Shown here: one piece after another, positions 11,369 to 20,020 of the stretch
How the letters are laid out: the number at the start of each line of letters is the position of its first letter
Numbering within the stretch: position 1 is the stretch's first letter
NCBI RefSeq assembly: GCF_026723865.1
Contig: NZ_CP113529.1
Location: forward strand, 4,712,001-4,776,000
Source of the DNA: Mycobacterium sp. Aquia_216
Lineage (GTDB): Bacteria > Actinomycetota > Actinomycetes > Mycobacteriales > Mycobacteriaceae
DNA: 64,000 bases
Direction: 5' to 3'
Translations under genes and position numbers: made by a program
The notes under the pieces: generated by a model
The model's database searches: none
What the model saw: only the letters and a program-made list of their open reading frames with translations
Told to the model about the DNA's origin: nothing

Positions 11369-12541
11369 TCAGCCTTGCCGGATGACGGCGGCTTCGGACT
11401 CACCGGGCAGCGCCCGGACGGTCGACGGCAGCCCGTACAGGGCCGTCGCGTTTCCGTGCATGATCCGCTCTCGCTGGTCGGCGGGGAACCGGTTGATCGC
11501 GTAGGTCGGCGAGTCATAGCTCCAGTGCGGATAGTCCGTCGAGAACATGAGATTGTCGCCCAGGTCCATCATTTCCAGATATTCGCGGAACTCCACGGTG
11601 TCGACGTCTTCCAGGGGCTGCGTGGTGAACCGAACATGTTCGCGCACATAGTCCGACGGGCGGCGTCGCACGTGCGGCAAGTCAGCGCGGCGGGCTTCCC
11701 AGATCCGGTCCATCCGTGACATCACCGGCATCGCCCAGGTGAAGCCGCCCTCGACGAACACCACCCGCAGGTCGGGATGGCGATCGAACGCGCCGTCGAA
11801 GACCAGGCTCATCAGGTGCGACACGTAGAGCAGTGGCCACGACGCGAAGAAGTCGTGCCAGTGCGCGGGATTGCCGACCGGATACAACGGGATCAATTCG
11901 AACGGCGTCTGACCCATCAGGTGGGTGGCCACCGGCAGCCCGTTGCGCGCCGCGGCTTCATAGAGCGGGTCGAAATGCGGGTTGCCGAACGGGATTCCGC
12001 GAGTCTGCGGTGTCATCAGCACCTGGGACAGGTAGGGATGGCCGGCCCATCGTTCGATTTCGCGCGCCGCCTGCTCGGGCACCTGAGCGCTGACGCTGAT
12101 CGATCCGCGCCAGCGGCCGTGCGCGTTGTGCTTGTCCAGCCAGACGTCGGCGAGCCAGTCGTTGTAGGTGGACTTGAGTACGTGCTCGGCCTGCGGCAAC
12201 TGCGCGTCGCACATCGGCTCCAGCGACGCGATGCTGACGCCGGCGTCGACCAGCAGCTGTTGCGCGGCATAGTCCGGATCGCTGCCGGCGACTCCCCCGT
12301 TGGGCGGCCACGAGTCCATGCGCAGCGACGACGTCTTGAACGAGTCCGGGGTGTCGTAGAAATACGACATCGGGCTCACCGCATTCCCGGTTGGCCAGAT
12401 CTTGTCCACCCATTCGGCCGGGGCGTAGGACTTGAGCACATCGCCCGAGACGGGCATCGGGTGGACATCGGTGTCGACGATGGTGACCGCGATTTCGCCG
12501 CCGCGACCCGTCGACGACTCGACCCGTTCGATCGTGGTCAT
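11369..12541 (-). CDS. Amidohydrolase-superfamily protein, metal ligands kept
   Basis: A 390-residue amidohydrolase-2-type TIM barrel. Expected metal positions are present: VDTDVHPMP at the N-terminus, LPVATHLMGQTP in the middle and FSTDYPHWSYDSPT near the C-terminus. A large aromatic-rich insertion at about 55-90 (SYFYDTPDSFKTSSLRMDSW) is seen. ATG 12541 has AGGAGA upstream. It follows another amidohydrolase gene by only 9 bases, suggesting co-translation and possibly a mixed oligomer. Reaction unknown; C-C hydrolysis, amide hydrolysis or decarboxylation are family possibilities. Confidence 0.83.
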   Translation of the reverse strand: MTTIERVESSTGRGGEIAVTIVDTDVHPMPVSGDVLKSYAPAEWVDKIWPTGNAVSPMSYFYDTPDSFKTSSLRMDSWPPNGGVAGSDPDYAAQQLLVDAGVSIASLEPMCDAQLPQAEHVLKSTYNDWLADVWLDKHNAHGRWRGSISVSAQVPEQAAREIERWAGHPYLSQVLMTPQTRGIPFGNPHFDPLYEAAARNGLPVATHLMGQTPFELIPLYPVGNPAHWHDFFASWPLLYVSHLMSLVFDGAFDRHPDLRVVFVEGGFTWAMPVMSRMDRIWEARRADLPHVRRRPSDYVREHVRFTTQPLEDVDTVEFREYLEMMDLGDNLMFSTDYPHWSYDSPTYAINRFPADQRERIMHGNATALYGLPSTVRALPGESEAAVIRQG

Positions 12542-12550
12542 GGCAATCTC

Positions 12551-13615
12551 CTATCCCGGCCGAGCCTGCGCCCGGGCCGTAAGCCCATAGAGTTCGCTGG
12601 CGTTTCGCCACAGCACCTGGTCGCGTTGCGATGTGTCGAGCCCGGCGACCGCCGCCTCCGGTGACGACGTCGACCAGTGCGGGTAGCCCGATCCGAACAT
12701 CAGCAGGTCGGTCTTGCCGGTGAACTCCATCCAGCGCTGCGTCTGGTCCGCCTCGGTAGGCCCGTCGAAGGCCGACGAGCAGAACCGGACATGGCCCGGC
12801 AGGTACTCGCTGGGATAGCGATCGACCCACGGCGTCTGGTCGCGCATGGACAACCAGAAGGTGTCCAGCCGCCACATCAGCGGAGTGAGGATGTCGTAGC
12901 CGCCGTCGGCGAAAACGAATTTCAGGCCGGGCAACCGGCCGAACACGCCCTCGACGATCAGCGTTGCCAGGTGCACGAAGTAGTTCAGCGGCATGAACGC
13001 CGCGTAGCCGGGGTAGGTGTGCGCATGCCCGGCGAAGGTGGGGGCATGGTCGACGCCGTTGCCGCCGTTGATGTGCACCGCGACCGGCAGCCCGTGCGCG
13101 GCCGCGGCCTCCCAGATGGGCTCGAACATCGGCTTGCCGTAGGGCTCGCGGGACTGCATCGGAATGCCGACCTGCACGAGCTTGGGGTGGCCGGCGAGAC
13201 GCTCGATCTCGGCGACCGCGCCCCGGGGGTCTTCGGGATTGACGCGGATGGTGCCCAGGAATCGGCCGGTCGTGTCGGGCTCGAGCCACCGGTCCAGCAG
13301 CCAGTCGTTGACCGCGGCGCAGATTCTGCTGTTGAGCAGGTAATCGGCGATGTTGCCGCGAGTCAGCGGGTTGAGGATGGCGTAGTCGACGCCCGCGTCG
13401 TCGAACAGATGGCGGCCGACGGTCTCGGGATCCGAACCCGGGTAGCAGTCGGCGTCGTAGAGGTCGTGCCGGTAATCCCCGCCGGGGGCCTGATACCACT
13501 GTTGCTCGACGTCGGGGATCGACCGCAGTTTGTGGGCCTCGGGGAGGTAGCGCCGGATCTCGGCGTTGTAGCGAAAGTGCGGTTGCACTCCTGCATCTAT
13601 CACTGGCTGGCTCAT
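12551..13615 (-). CDS. Amidohydrolase-superfamily protein with lost metal ligands
   Basis: A 354-residue homologue of the downstream amidohydrolase. The N-terminal metal motif is degenerate (VIDAGVQPHF instead of DxDxHP), and the C-terminal Asp is replaced by Gly (FGSGYPHWST; codon GGC checked). The mid-barrel His is kept (LPVAVHINGGNG). ATG 13615 is chosen because it overlaps the Rieske ferredoxin stop in an ATGA and because homology begins there; a longer upstream frame would run through the ferredoxin gene. It may be a non-metal or structural partner of the 11369-12541 protein (inference). Confidence 0.82.
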   Translation of the reverse strand: MSQPVIDAGVQPHFRYNAEIRRYLPEAHKLRSIPDVEQQWYQAPGGDYRHDLYDADCYPGSDPETVGRHLFDDAGVDYAILNPLTRGNIADYLLNSRICAAVNDWLLDRWLEPDTTGRFLGTIRVNPEDPRGAVAEIERLAGHPKLVQVGIPMQSREPYGKPMFEPIWEAAAAHGLPVAVHINGGNGVDHAPTFAGHAHTYPGYAAFMPLNYFVHLATLIVEGVFGRLPGLKFVFADGGYDILTPLMWRLDTFWLSMRDQTPWVDRYPSEYLPGHVRFCSSAFDGPTEADQTQRWMEFTGKTDLLMFGSGYPHWSTSSPEAAVAGLDTSQRDQVLWRNASELYGLTARAQARPG

Positions 13616-13971
13616 GCGGTCAGGTACACCTCCCCGTCGGCGACGTCGACCGGGTAAGTGCGGACGCGGCGCTTCGGATCGGCCAGGTTCCGCCCCGTGG
13701 TGATGTCGAATTCCCAGTTGTGCCAAGGGCATCGCACGATCTGACCGTCACGCACCCGGCGTACCCCGCCGGGCTCGTCCGGGGCCGACTCGGTGGTGCC
13801 CCCGAGCAAGCCAAGGCAGAGCGGAGCGCCTTCGTGCGAGCAGTAGTTCACGATCGCGTACAGCGCGCCGCGCACGTTGTAGACACCCACGCCGAACTTG
13901 CCGACGTCGACCAGTTTCATCCCGCCGGGCGGCAGCTCCTCGAGGGAGCACACGAATCGCCGCTGGGGCAC
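13612..13971 (-). CDS. Rieske [2Fe-2S] ferredoxin
   Basis: A 119-residue Rieske-fold protein: YCSHEGAP (Cys44, His46) and CPWHNWEF (Cys81, His84) give the two-Cys two-His cluster site. Length fits free Rieske ferredoxins rather than oxygenase subunits. GTG 13971 is chosen because AAAGGCGG lies about 10 bases upstream and the Rieske fold begins there; the frame continues upstream to 14091 but that part resembles promoter. It leads the minus-strand unit and is divergent from a P450, so it could donate electrons to that P450 or to the Rieske oxygenase at 31040 (inference). No reductase gene is nearby. Confidence 0.85.
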   Translation of the reverse strand: MPQRRFVCSLEELPPGGMKLVDVGKFGVGVYNVRGALYAIVNYCSHEGAPLCLGLLGGTTESAPDEPGGVRRVRDGQIVRCPWHNWEFDITTGRNLADPKRRVRTYPVDVADGEVYLTA

Positions 13972-14017
13972 TTGAGAATCACCGCCTTTTTGCCCTATGC
14001 AGATCAATACTGTGCTC

Positions 14018-14028
14018 GTTACGGTAAC
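14018..14028. promoter_or_regulatory. TTACNGTAA palindrome, site B
   Basis: GTTACGGTAAC, a perfect 11-base palindrome with 5-base arms, in the divergent region between the Rieske ferredoxin (GTG 13971) and P450 (ATG 14166) genes. It contains an exact TTACNGTAA core. Confidence 0.5.
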
Positions 14029-14165
14029 CATCACAAGCCGTTGGGCTTCGTTGCTATTTATACTATGATAGCGACATTCCGCTCGGAACACTCGCCGAAG
14101 TCGCCGGGGACGGTCAGGGACCGGCCCGCGTCAACGGCCCTACCGGTTGCTCAGGAGGAGCGCTG

Positions 14166-15392
14166 ATGCCCTTAAGCACCGACCCCGTCGGCCAGCCCGT
14201 CACCCTCGATTTCACCGGCGAGACAAGTCCCTATCCGTTTTTCGAATACATGCGGCGCACCGACCCGGTGTGGCACGGCGCCCTCGGGGACCACTCGCAG
14301 ATGCCCGAGGAGCTGCGGCCGGACGACGAATGGGTGCTGTTCGGCTATGACGGTGTGTTTCAAGCGTTCCGCGACGACAAGATCTTCACGTCGGCCGCGT
14401 ACGAAAAGACCATCGGCTTGGTCATGGGGCACACGATCCTGGCGATGGGCGGCAAGGAGCATCACGACCACCGCAGCCTGGTGGCCAAGGCCTTTCGGGC
14501 CACCGCGCTGGAACGCTGGGAGCCGTCGGTCATCGGGCCGGTCTGCGATCAGCTGATCGACGAAATCAAAGACGACTGTCGGGCCGACCTGGTGAAGGCG
14601 CTGACGTTCGAATTCCCGACCCGGATCATCTCGGTGCTACTCGGGCTGCCCCCTGAGGATCTCGACATGTTCCGGCGGCTGTCGCTCGACCTCATCTCGA
14701 TTCCGACCGACATCATGGCGGGACTCAACGCGGCGAACGAGTTGCACGGTTATTTCCTCGAACAGGTCGAGCAGCGGCGGCGCAAACTCACCGACGACAT
14801 CATCGGGGATCTGGTCGCGGCCGAGATCGACGGCGAAAAACTCACCGACGACGCCATCATCGCGTTCCTGCGCTTGCTGCTGCCCGCCGGACTGGAGACG
14901 ACCTACCGTTCGTCGGGCAACCTGTTATACCTGCTGCTGACCCACCCCGAGCAACTGGAGATGGTCCGCCAGGACCGGTCGCTGATCCCGGCCGCCATCG
15001 AAGAGGGCCTGCGGGTCGAGACACCGCTGACCATGGTCATGCGCACCACCACCGAAGAAGTCGAAATCGGCGGCAAGACAATACCGGCGGACGCACAGAT
15101 CGATATGTGTATGGGCTCGGCGAACCGCGACGAAAGTCGTTGGCCCGACGCGGATAGTTTCGATATCCAGCGGCCGCGCCAAGCCCACATCGCGTTCGCC
15201 GGCGGCATCCATATGTGCCTCGGAATGCATTTGGCCCGGCTGGAAACCCGGGTCATGTTGAACAGCCTGCTCGACCGCGTCTCGAACCTGGCCTTTGTTC
15301 CCGACGACGGCACCGGCGAGGAGGCCAGGATCATCGGCCTCACCTTCCGGTCGCCGAACAAGCTTCCCGTCACGTTCACCCCGACCGCATGA
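14166..15392 (+). CDS. Cytochrome P450 with AGLETT I-helix
   Basis: A 408-residue class I bacterial P450. The haem-binding loop is FAGGIHMCLG (axial Cys351), the K-helix ExxR is E280-G-L-R283, and the I-helix motif is AGLETT (residues 241-246), with Glu in place of the usual Asp of the acid-alcohol pair. An identical I-helix stretch occurs in the P450 at 37438-38643, so the two are paralogues of one subfamily. ATG 14166 has AGGAGG 5 bases upstream. Its stop overlaps the alcohol dehydrogenase ATG (ATGA). A hydroxylation followed by alcohol oxidation is the natural reading. Confidence 0.92.
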   Translation: MPLSTDPVGQPVTLDFTGETSPYPFFEYMRRTDPVWHGALGDHSQMPEELRPDDEWVLFGYDGVFQAFRDDKIFTSAAYEKTIGLVMGHTILAMGGKEHHDHRSLVAKAFRATALERWEPSVIGPVCDQLIDEIKDDCRADLVKALTFEFPTRIISVLLGLPPEDLDMFRRLSLDLISIPTDIMAGLNAANELHGYFLEQVEQRRRKLTDDIIGDLVAAEIDGEKLTDDAIIAFLRLLLPAGLETTYRSSGNLLYLLLTHPEQLEMVRQDRSLIPAAIEEGLRVETPLTMVMRTTTEEVEIGGKTIPADAQIDMCMGSANRDESRWPDADSFDIQRPRQAHIAFAGGIHMCLGMHLARLETRVMLNSLLDRVSNLAFVPDDGTGEEARIIGLTFRSPNKLPVTFTPTA

Positions 15393-16546
15393 AAAGCCGG
15401 GCGGCGATCGTGCATGATGTCGGCGGGCCCTGGTCTGTCGAGGATTTCGAGCTGGACGCGCCGCGCGCCGGCGAGGTGTTGGTGGAGATGGCCGCCGCCG
15501 GGATGTGCCACTCCGACGACCACATCCTGAAGGGCGACATGTCGGCACCCAACGAGGTGCTGCGCTCCCTCGGGCTGCCCACCATGTTCCCGATGATCGG
15601 CGGTCACGAGGGTTCGGGTGTCGTGCGTGAAGTCGGCGACGGTGTAACGGAATTCGCGCCGGGCGACCACGTCGTGATGTCGTTCGTCGCCGTCTGCGGG
15701 CAGTGCCGCTGGTGTGCGAGCGGCATGGAGTACATCTGTGACATGGGTGCCGGGGTGTTGACGCCGGGCATGCCGACCGACGGCACCTACCGCCATCACA
15801 CCGCCGAAGGCAAGCCACTGGGCCATCTGGCCAAGGTGGGCGCATTCTCCACACACACTGTGGTGTCGACGAATTCGCTGGTCAAAATCGAGCCGCACCT
15901 GCCGCTGGCGCCCAGCGCGCTGCTGTCCTGCGCGATTCCGACCGGCTTCGGCTCGGTGGCCAACCGCTCCAATATGCGACCGGGCGACACCGTCGTCGTG
16001 ATCGGTGTCGGCGGAATCGGCACGGGCGCGATTCAGGGCGCCCGGGTCGGCGGTGCCGCACACATCGTCGCCGTCGATCCGGTGGAATTCAAACAGAAGT
16101 CGGCGTTGCAGTTCGGTGCCACCCATACCGCCGCAACCGCGCTCGAGGCGATGGATCTGGTGCGCGACCTGACCTACGGAGTCATGGCGGACGCCGTCGT
16201 GGTCTCGCCATCTCTGATCGTCGCCGAGGATGTCCGGGACGCGGTGCGGCTCACCCGCAAGGGCGGGACCTGCGTGCTCACGGGCATGACCTCGCAGTTG
16301 ACCAGCTCAGTCAAGATCGATCTGCAGGACTTCATCCTGTCGAACAAGTCGCTCGCCGGCACCGTATTCGGGTCGTGCAACCCGAAAGCCGACATCTTCC
16401 GGCTGGCCAGGCTCTACCAGACCGGGCAGCTCCTGCTCGACGAGATGATCACCCGGCGTTACCGTCTCGAGGACATCAACGAGGCTTACGACGACCTCCT
16501 GAACGGCAAAATCGTCCGGGGCATCATCGATTTCGGGATCGAGTAA
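15389..16546 (+). CDS. Zinc-dependent alcohol dehydrogenase (NDMA-dependent/class III-like MDR)
   Basis: A 385-residue medium-chain dehydrogenase. Catalytic zinc ligands are Cys40 and His73-Glu74 (IGGHEGSG). The structural zinc cysteines are C103-x2-C106-x2-C109-x7-C117. The nucleotide fold has VVVIGVGGIGTGAIQGA. Size and sequence resemble mycobacterial NDMA-dependent-type alcohol dehydrogenases with tightly bound NAD, though this is family knowledge and not shown here. ATG 15389 overlaps the P450 stop; a longer upstream frame lies inside the P450. It likely oxidises the alcohol formed by the P450 to an aldehyde or ketone. Confidence 0.9.
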   Translation: MKSRAAIVHDVGGPWSVEDFELDAPRAGEVLVEMAAAGMCHSDDHILKGDMSAPNEVLRSLGLPTMFPMIGGHEGSGVVREVGDGVTEFAPGDHVVMSFVAVCGQCRWCASGMEYICDMGAGVLTPGMPTDGTYRHHTAEGKPLGHLAKVGAFSTHTVVSTNSLVKIEPHLPLAPSALLSCAIPTGFGSVANRSNMRPGDTVVVIGVGGIGTGAIQGARVGGAAHIVAVDPVEFKQKSALQFGATHTAATALEAMDLVRDLTYGVMADAVVVSPSLIVAEDVRDAVRLTRKGGTCVLTGMTSQLTSSVKIDLQDFILSNKSLAGTVFGSCNPKADIFRLARLYQTGQLLLDEMITRRYRLEDINEAYDDLLNGKIVRGIIDFGIE

Positions 16547-16644
16547 CTCCCCACCACGCTCGCCGGTCGTCATCCGTCCGTCGTCGTGACCCGCGTGGCG
16601 CATGGGCTTCCTCTCAATCGCAGAGTCTCGGTTTCGACCTTTGC

Positions 16645-18549
16645 CTATATCTTGATCGCCGGGATCAGCCTGCTGACATTCCAAGTTCGGTCACGTCGTG
16701 CGGACAGCGATGAGATCGCCATTGCGACAGCCGTGATAACAACCAGCACGACGATCGCTTGCCAGAGCCGGGCGTCGATGCCGCCGAGGATGAGCTGTCG
16801 AAGCCCGTTGACGCCGTAGGTCATCGGGTCGAAACGATGCAAGATCTGGAAGGGGCGTGACGTGGTCTCCACGGGGTACATGCCGCCGGCGCTGACGAGC
16901 TGCAGCATCAGCAGGGCCATGATCAACACGCGGCCTACCGCTGGACCGACAAGCGCGTTGATTGCCTGCGTCGCGGCCACGAATGCACCGGAGATAAGGA
17001 TCATGAACGCCAGCATTGCCACCGGGTACGCCGCGTGCATACCGAGGGCGAATCGGACCACACAGTAGAGAATGATCGCCTGGAAAAGCGCGATCGCCGC
17101 CGCGGGCAGATAGCTCGCCAGCACCACGCGCAGGGCGAGCACCTCCGCGGCGATCGGACGGCTCTGCAGCGGCCGCAGCACCATCCACAACACCAACGCG
17201 CCGAAGAACAAGGCCAGCGTCAGGAAGAACGGAGCCATGCCGGTGCCGAAGTTGGGCGCGGCGTTCTCATGTGAGGCTTCGAGTTGCACTGGGCCACCGA
17301 TGGTGTCCGCGACCGCATCCTTTTGCTGAGTCGTCCAGTTGGGCAACTGCTTGGCGCCGTCGGCAAGTTTGGTCGCCAGCTCGGCCGATCCCGCTTTGAG
17401 TTGATGTGCGCCGTCGTCGAGTTTCGCTATGCCGCCAGATAATTCGGCGTTACCGGAGGCGAGCTGCTGGGCGCCGTCGCGCAGTTGGGTGAGCTTGCTC
17501 GTCAGCTCCTGCCCCTTATTGCCGACTTGGTCGAGGGCAGCCCCCAGCGGGCTGCCGGGTGTGCGCAGCGAAGTGGTCATCGCGATCGCCGCGTTTTGCG
17601 CGTCGGTGAGCTGTTGGCGGATCTGCGGCGTGAACTGATGGCCCCGAAGCTGGTCCTGGACGCCGCGCAGGTTGTTCGCCAATGGATCCTGTCGGGCGGA
17701 GAGCTGATCGATCACCGACGACAGCGAGTTCGCGGCGGCGTCCTGCGCCGTGGCGATGGCACCGATCTGGTCGTTGGCCTGCTGCAGCGCGCTCGCACCC
17801 TGTTGCAGCTGCTGCGTGTTGCCGCCGACTTGCGACACGGCCCTGGTTATCGCGAGCAGGGGGTCGGTGGCCTGATTGATTCCGTCCGAGAGTTGCTGGG
17901 CACCGGCGGCAAGCCTCGCCGAACCAGAACGGGCGGTGTCAAGACCGGCCACCAGCTGACCCGCGCCGTCATCGAGTCGAGCTGCCCCGTCGGCAGCCTG
18001 CTTGATCCCCGCTCCAGACGAAACCACTATCGAAAGCATGTGATTGACCGCCTGTCCGGAGATCCGGTCGGACACGGCGTTGAGCACCTGGCTGATGGCG
18101 GTGCGACCGATGCTCGTCGAGATGTAGTTGTTGGCGTCGTTGTAGACGGCGATCAGGTTGGCTTTCTTGGGCTGCCCGGTCACTGGCGACGCGATCGCCG
18201 CGCTGAAATCGGGCGGCAATTCGACCATGAAGTAGTACTTCCCGTGGTCGACCCCGTTACGTGCTTCCGATAGGTCCACGACGTGCCAGTCCAAGCCGCC
18301 ATCCGCGGTCAGGCTCTTGGCGATCTCTGCGCCGGCGTTGAACTGCTCCCCGGATACGACGGCGCCACGGTCCGAGTTAACCAGTGCCACCGGCATTTTG
18401 TTGGTGTGGCCGAAGGGATCCCAGAACGCCCACAGGTATAGCGCCCCATACACCAATGGCAGCAGCATCAGCACAACGATGGCCACGCGCGTCAATCGGT
18501 TGCGACCGAAACGCTTTATCTCCGAGCCGAATGCGAGTCCAGCCAGCAT
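16645..18549 (-). CDS. YhgE/Pip-type ABC-2 membrane protein
   Basis: A 634-residue protein with one N-terminal membrane segment (VAIVVLMLLPLVYGALYLWA). A large outside loop follows, containing repeats of the form DGAxQLxxGxxxL (residues about 190-420), as in YhgE/Pip and type VII-associated proteins. At the C-terminus are five or six helices (FFLTLALFFGALVLWMVL; AIALFQAIILYCVVRFAL; VLIMALLMLQLVSAGGMYP). ATG 18549 lies 2 bases after the upstream ABC-like gene, so they are coupled. This is an ABC-2 permease-like exporter candidate; its substrate may be a lipid or a toxic intermediate (inference). Confidence 0.85.
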   Translation of the reverse strand: MLAGLAFGSEIKRFGRNRLTRVAIVVLMLLPLVYGALYLWAFWDPFGHTNKMPVALVNSDRGAVVSGEQFNAGAEIAKSLTADGGLDWHVVDLSEARNGVDHGKYYFMVELPPDFSAAIASPVTGQPKKANLIAVYNDANNYISTSIGRTAISQVLNAVSDRISGQAVNHMLSIVVSSGAGIKQAADGAARLDDGAGQLVAGLDTARSGSARLAAGAQQLSDGINQATDPLLAITRAVSQVGGNTQQLQQGASALQQANDQIGAIATAQDAAANSLSSVIDQLSARQDPLANNLRGVQDQLRGHQFTPQIRQQLTDAQNAAIAMTTSLRTPGSPLGAALDQVGNKGQELTSKLTQLRDGAQQLASGNAELSGGIAKLDDGAHQLKAGSAELATKLADGAKQLPNWTTQQKDAVADTIGGPVQLEASHENAAPNFGTGMAPFFLTLALFFGALVLWMVLRPLQSRPIAAEVLALRVVLASYLPAAAIALFQAIILYCVVRFALGMHAAYPVAMLAFMILISGAFVAATQAINALVGPAVGRVLIMALLMLQLVSAGGMYPVETTSRPFQILHRFDPMTYGVNGLRQLILGGIDARLWQAIVVLVVITAVAMAISSLSARRDRTWNVSRLIPAIKI

Positions 18550-18551
18550 CG

Positions 18552-19229
18552 TCAATCCCCTTCGGTCAGGATGCGGTGATCGTGAAGTTCGTGGTCGGGC
18601 GCGTCCGCGCCCAGCGGATTGGTGACGCCGACGACAACAGTGCGGTCCTTTGCGATCGCGCCGAGCCGCTCCACCGCGATCGCTCGCCGGGAACTGTCGC
18701 GGACCTGTTCGAGGTCTCCGACCACCAGGATCGGTCGGTTCGACAGCAGGGCCAGCGTGATACGCAGCAAAAACAGCTCCAGGTCCGACAATTCAACGAT
18801 GTAGGCACCCGACGGCGGCGGCGGTATTTCGCCGAAGACCTCCGTCAGCTCGACCTGACCGGCTTGCAGTGGCACCAGCGAATACCACGGCGCCAACCAC
18901 CGGCGTTGCTCAGCCAGCACGGTCTCCACGGTCACCGACTCCTCCAGGTCATCGATGTCGGCGAAGGCCGCGATCGAGCAGTGTCGGCGAATCGCGTGCG
19001 GCGTCGCATCGCCGAACACGGTCAGCGTGCCGTGGGTGGCTTTGAAGCGCCCCGCGAGAGTCAACAGCAGCGTGGTCTGCCCCGGCCCGCCAGGCATCTG
19101 AATCGCGTGGAAACCCGGCGTGAACTCGAGATCGACACCCGAGAACAACGGTCCGTGCTCGCCGCTCACCCCTAATCCGGTGGCGACGATTACCGGCGCA
19201 CTAGCGTCCGCCTCGTCTGTCGTATCCAT
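18552..19229 (-). CDS. Degenerate ABC-type ATP-binding protein
   Basis: A 225-residue protein with the outline of an ABC ATPase but eroded motifs. Walker A reads MPGGPGQTTLLL, with Gln (codon CAG) in place of the essential Lys. The signature region is VELSDLELFLLRI instead of LSGGQ. Walker B is RPILVVGDLEQV, ending in Asp-Leu-Glu. It sits between a TetR regulator (12 bases) and the YhgE-like membrane protein (2 bases), so it is probably the membrane protein's cytoplasmic partner, perhaps with little or no ATP hydrolysis. The coding frame is intact, arguing against a simple pseudogene. Confidence 0.75.
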   Translation of the reverse strand: MDTTDEADASAPVIVATGLGVSGEHGPLFSGVDLEFTPGFHAIQMPGGPGQTTLLLTLAGRFKATHGTLTVFGDATPHAIRRHCSIAAFADIDDLEESVTVETVLAEQRRWLAPWYSLVPLQAGQVELTEVFGEIPPPPSGAYIVELSDLELFLLRITLALLSNRPILVVGDLEQVRDSSRRAIAVERLGAIAKDRTVVVGVTNPLGADAPDHELHDHRILTEGD

Positions 19230-19241
19230 CTGGGGCTCTCC

Positions 19242-19868
19242 CTAATCGCCGGAACCCGGAACCGATTCCAGCAGTGCGGTGATCAATTGCGTGAGCAGGT
19301 CCGGGTTTATGGTCCCGGGGCGCAAGACTTCTTCCATCGCGACGCCCAAATTGAGGGTGACGACCAGCTGGGCGAGGTCGGCCAGCCGCCGATCGGAGGG
19401 CACGGTCCCGGTCGCTTTGACGATGTGAAGAGCTTGGTCGGCGGCGGCACGACGGCGTTCGATCAGTCGCTCGCGAAGCTGCGGATCGCGCTGCGCGCGC
19501 AGCCAGTACTCAACCAACAGGACGTAATAGTCGGAATGGTCGCGAACCGAGTCGAGCACCGAACGGCTCAATTCGTTTGCGGCCAGGCTGGTGTCACCGC
19601 CGCTGCTGTCCAGCACCGTGGCGAACTGTTCGCCGCGCAGTTCGAACTCGCGGTCGAGCAGGGCCAGGAAAAGTTCGTCCTTGGACTCGAAGTTCGAGTA
19701 GACCGCCCCCTTGGTGAAGCCCGCGGCCTGCCCGACCGCATCGATGGTGGCACCGTCGAACCCTTCGGCGGCGAACACCTTCGAGGCCGCATCCAAGATC
19801 CGGTCGCGTACCTCGCCGCGTGTGGGACGAGTTCGATGCGGCTTGACCGGCGACATGCCCAACAGCAT
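19242..19868 (-). CDS. TetR-family regulator of the ABC/YhgE module
   Basis: A 208-residue TetR protein: residues about 20-70 carry the HTH (GATIDAVGQAAGFTKGAVYS then NFESKDELF). The C-terminal domain is helical with EYWLRAQRDPQLRERL. It is the first gene of a three-gene unit with 12 and 2 base gaps. ATG 19868 is annotated; an in-frame ATG at 19856 is equally possible, and the palindromes at 19866-19903 overlap the first start. Autoregulation and control of the exporter module is the likely role. Confidence 0.88.
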   Translation of the reverse strand: MLLGMSPVKPHRTRPTRGEVRDRILDAASKVFAAEGFDGATIDAVGQAAGFTKGAVYSNFESKDELFLALLDREFELRGEQFATVLDSSGGDTSLAANELSRSVLDSVRDHSDYYVLLVEYWLRAQRDPQLRERLIERRRAAADQALHIVKATGTVPSDRRLADLAQLVVTLNLGVAMEEVLRPGTINPDLLTQLITALLESVPGSGD

Positions 19869-19903
19869 ACTCGTTAGTATCGATTAGATACCAGTGAGTA
19901 TCG
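19866..19903. promoter_or_regulatory. Two tandem palindromes, candidate TetR operator
   Basis: On the plus strand, ATACTCGTTAGTAT (19867-19880) has arms ATACT/AGTAT, and GATACCAGTGAGTATC (19887-19902) has arms GATAC/GTATC. Both lie directly at the start of the TetR gene, as expected for a self-repressing regulator. Confidence 0.55.
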
Positions 19904-20020
19904 AAAGCGCCTTCTGCCACCGCGGCCGTGAGACCTCGCCGAACGAAACCTGGCGTGCAACTTCCCGCGGGGGAATGCCCTGACAGCAGGCAATTTCGGG
20001 AGCCGCGGCGTGGGCAGCCC

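Noticed and set aside
13616..13732. N-terminal extension of the 12551-13615 amidohydrolase
   Set aside because: Out-of-frame overlap with the Rieske ferredoxin gene; ATG 13615 gives a normal ATGA coupling and homology begins there.
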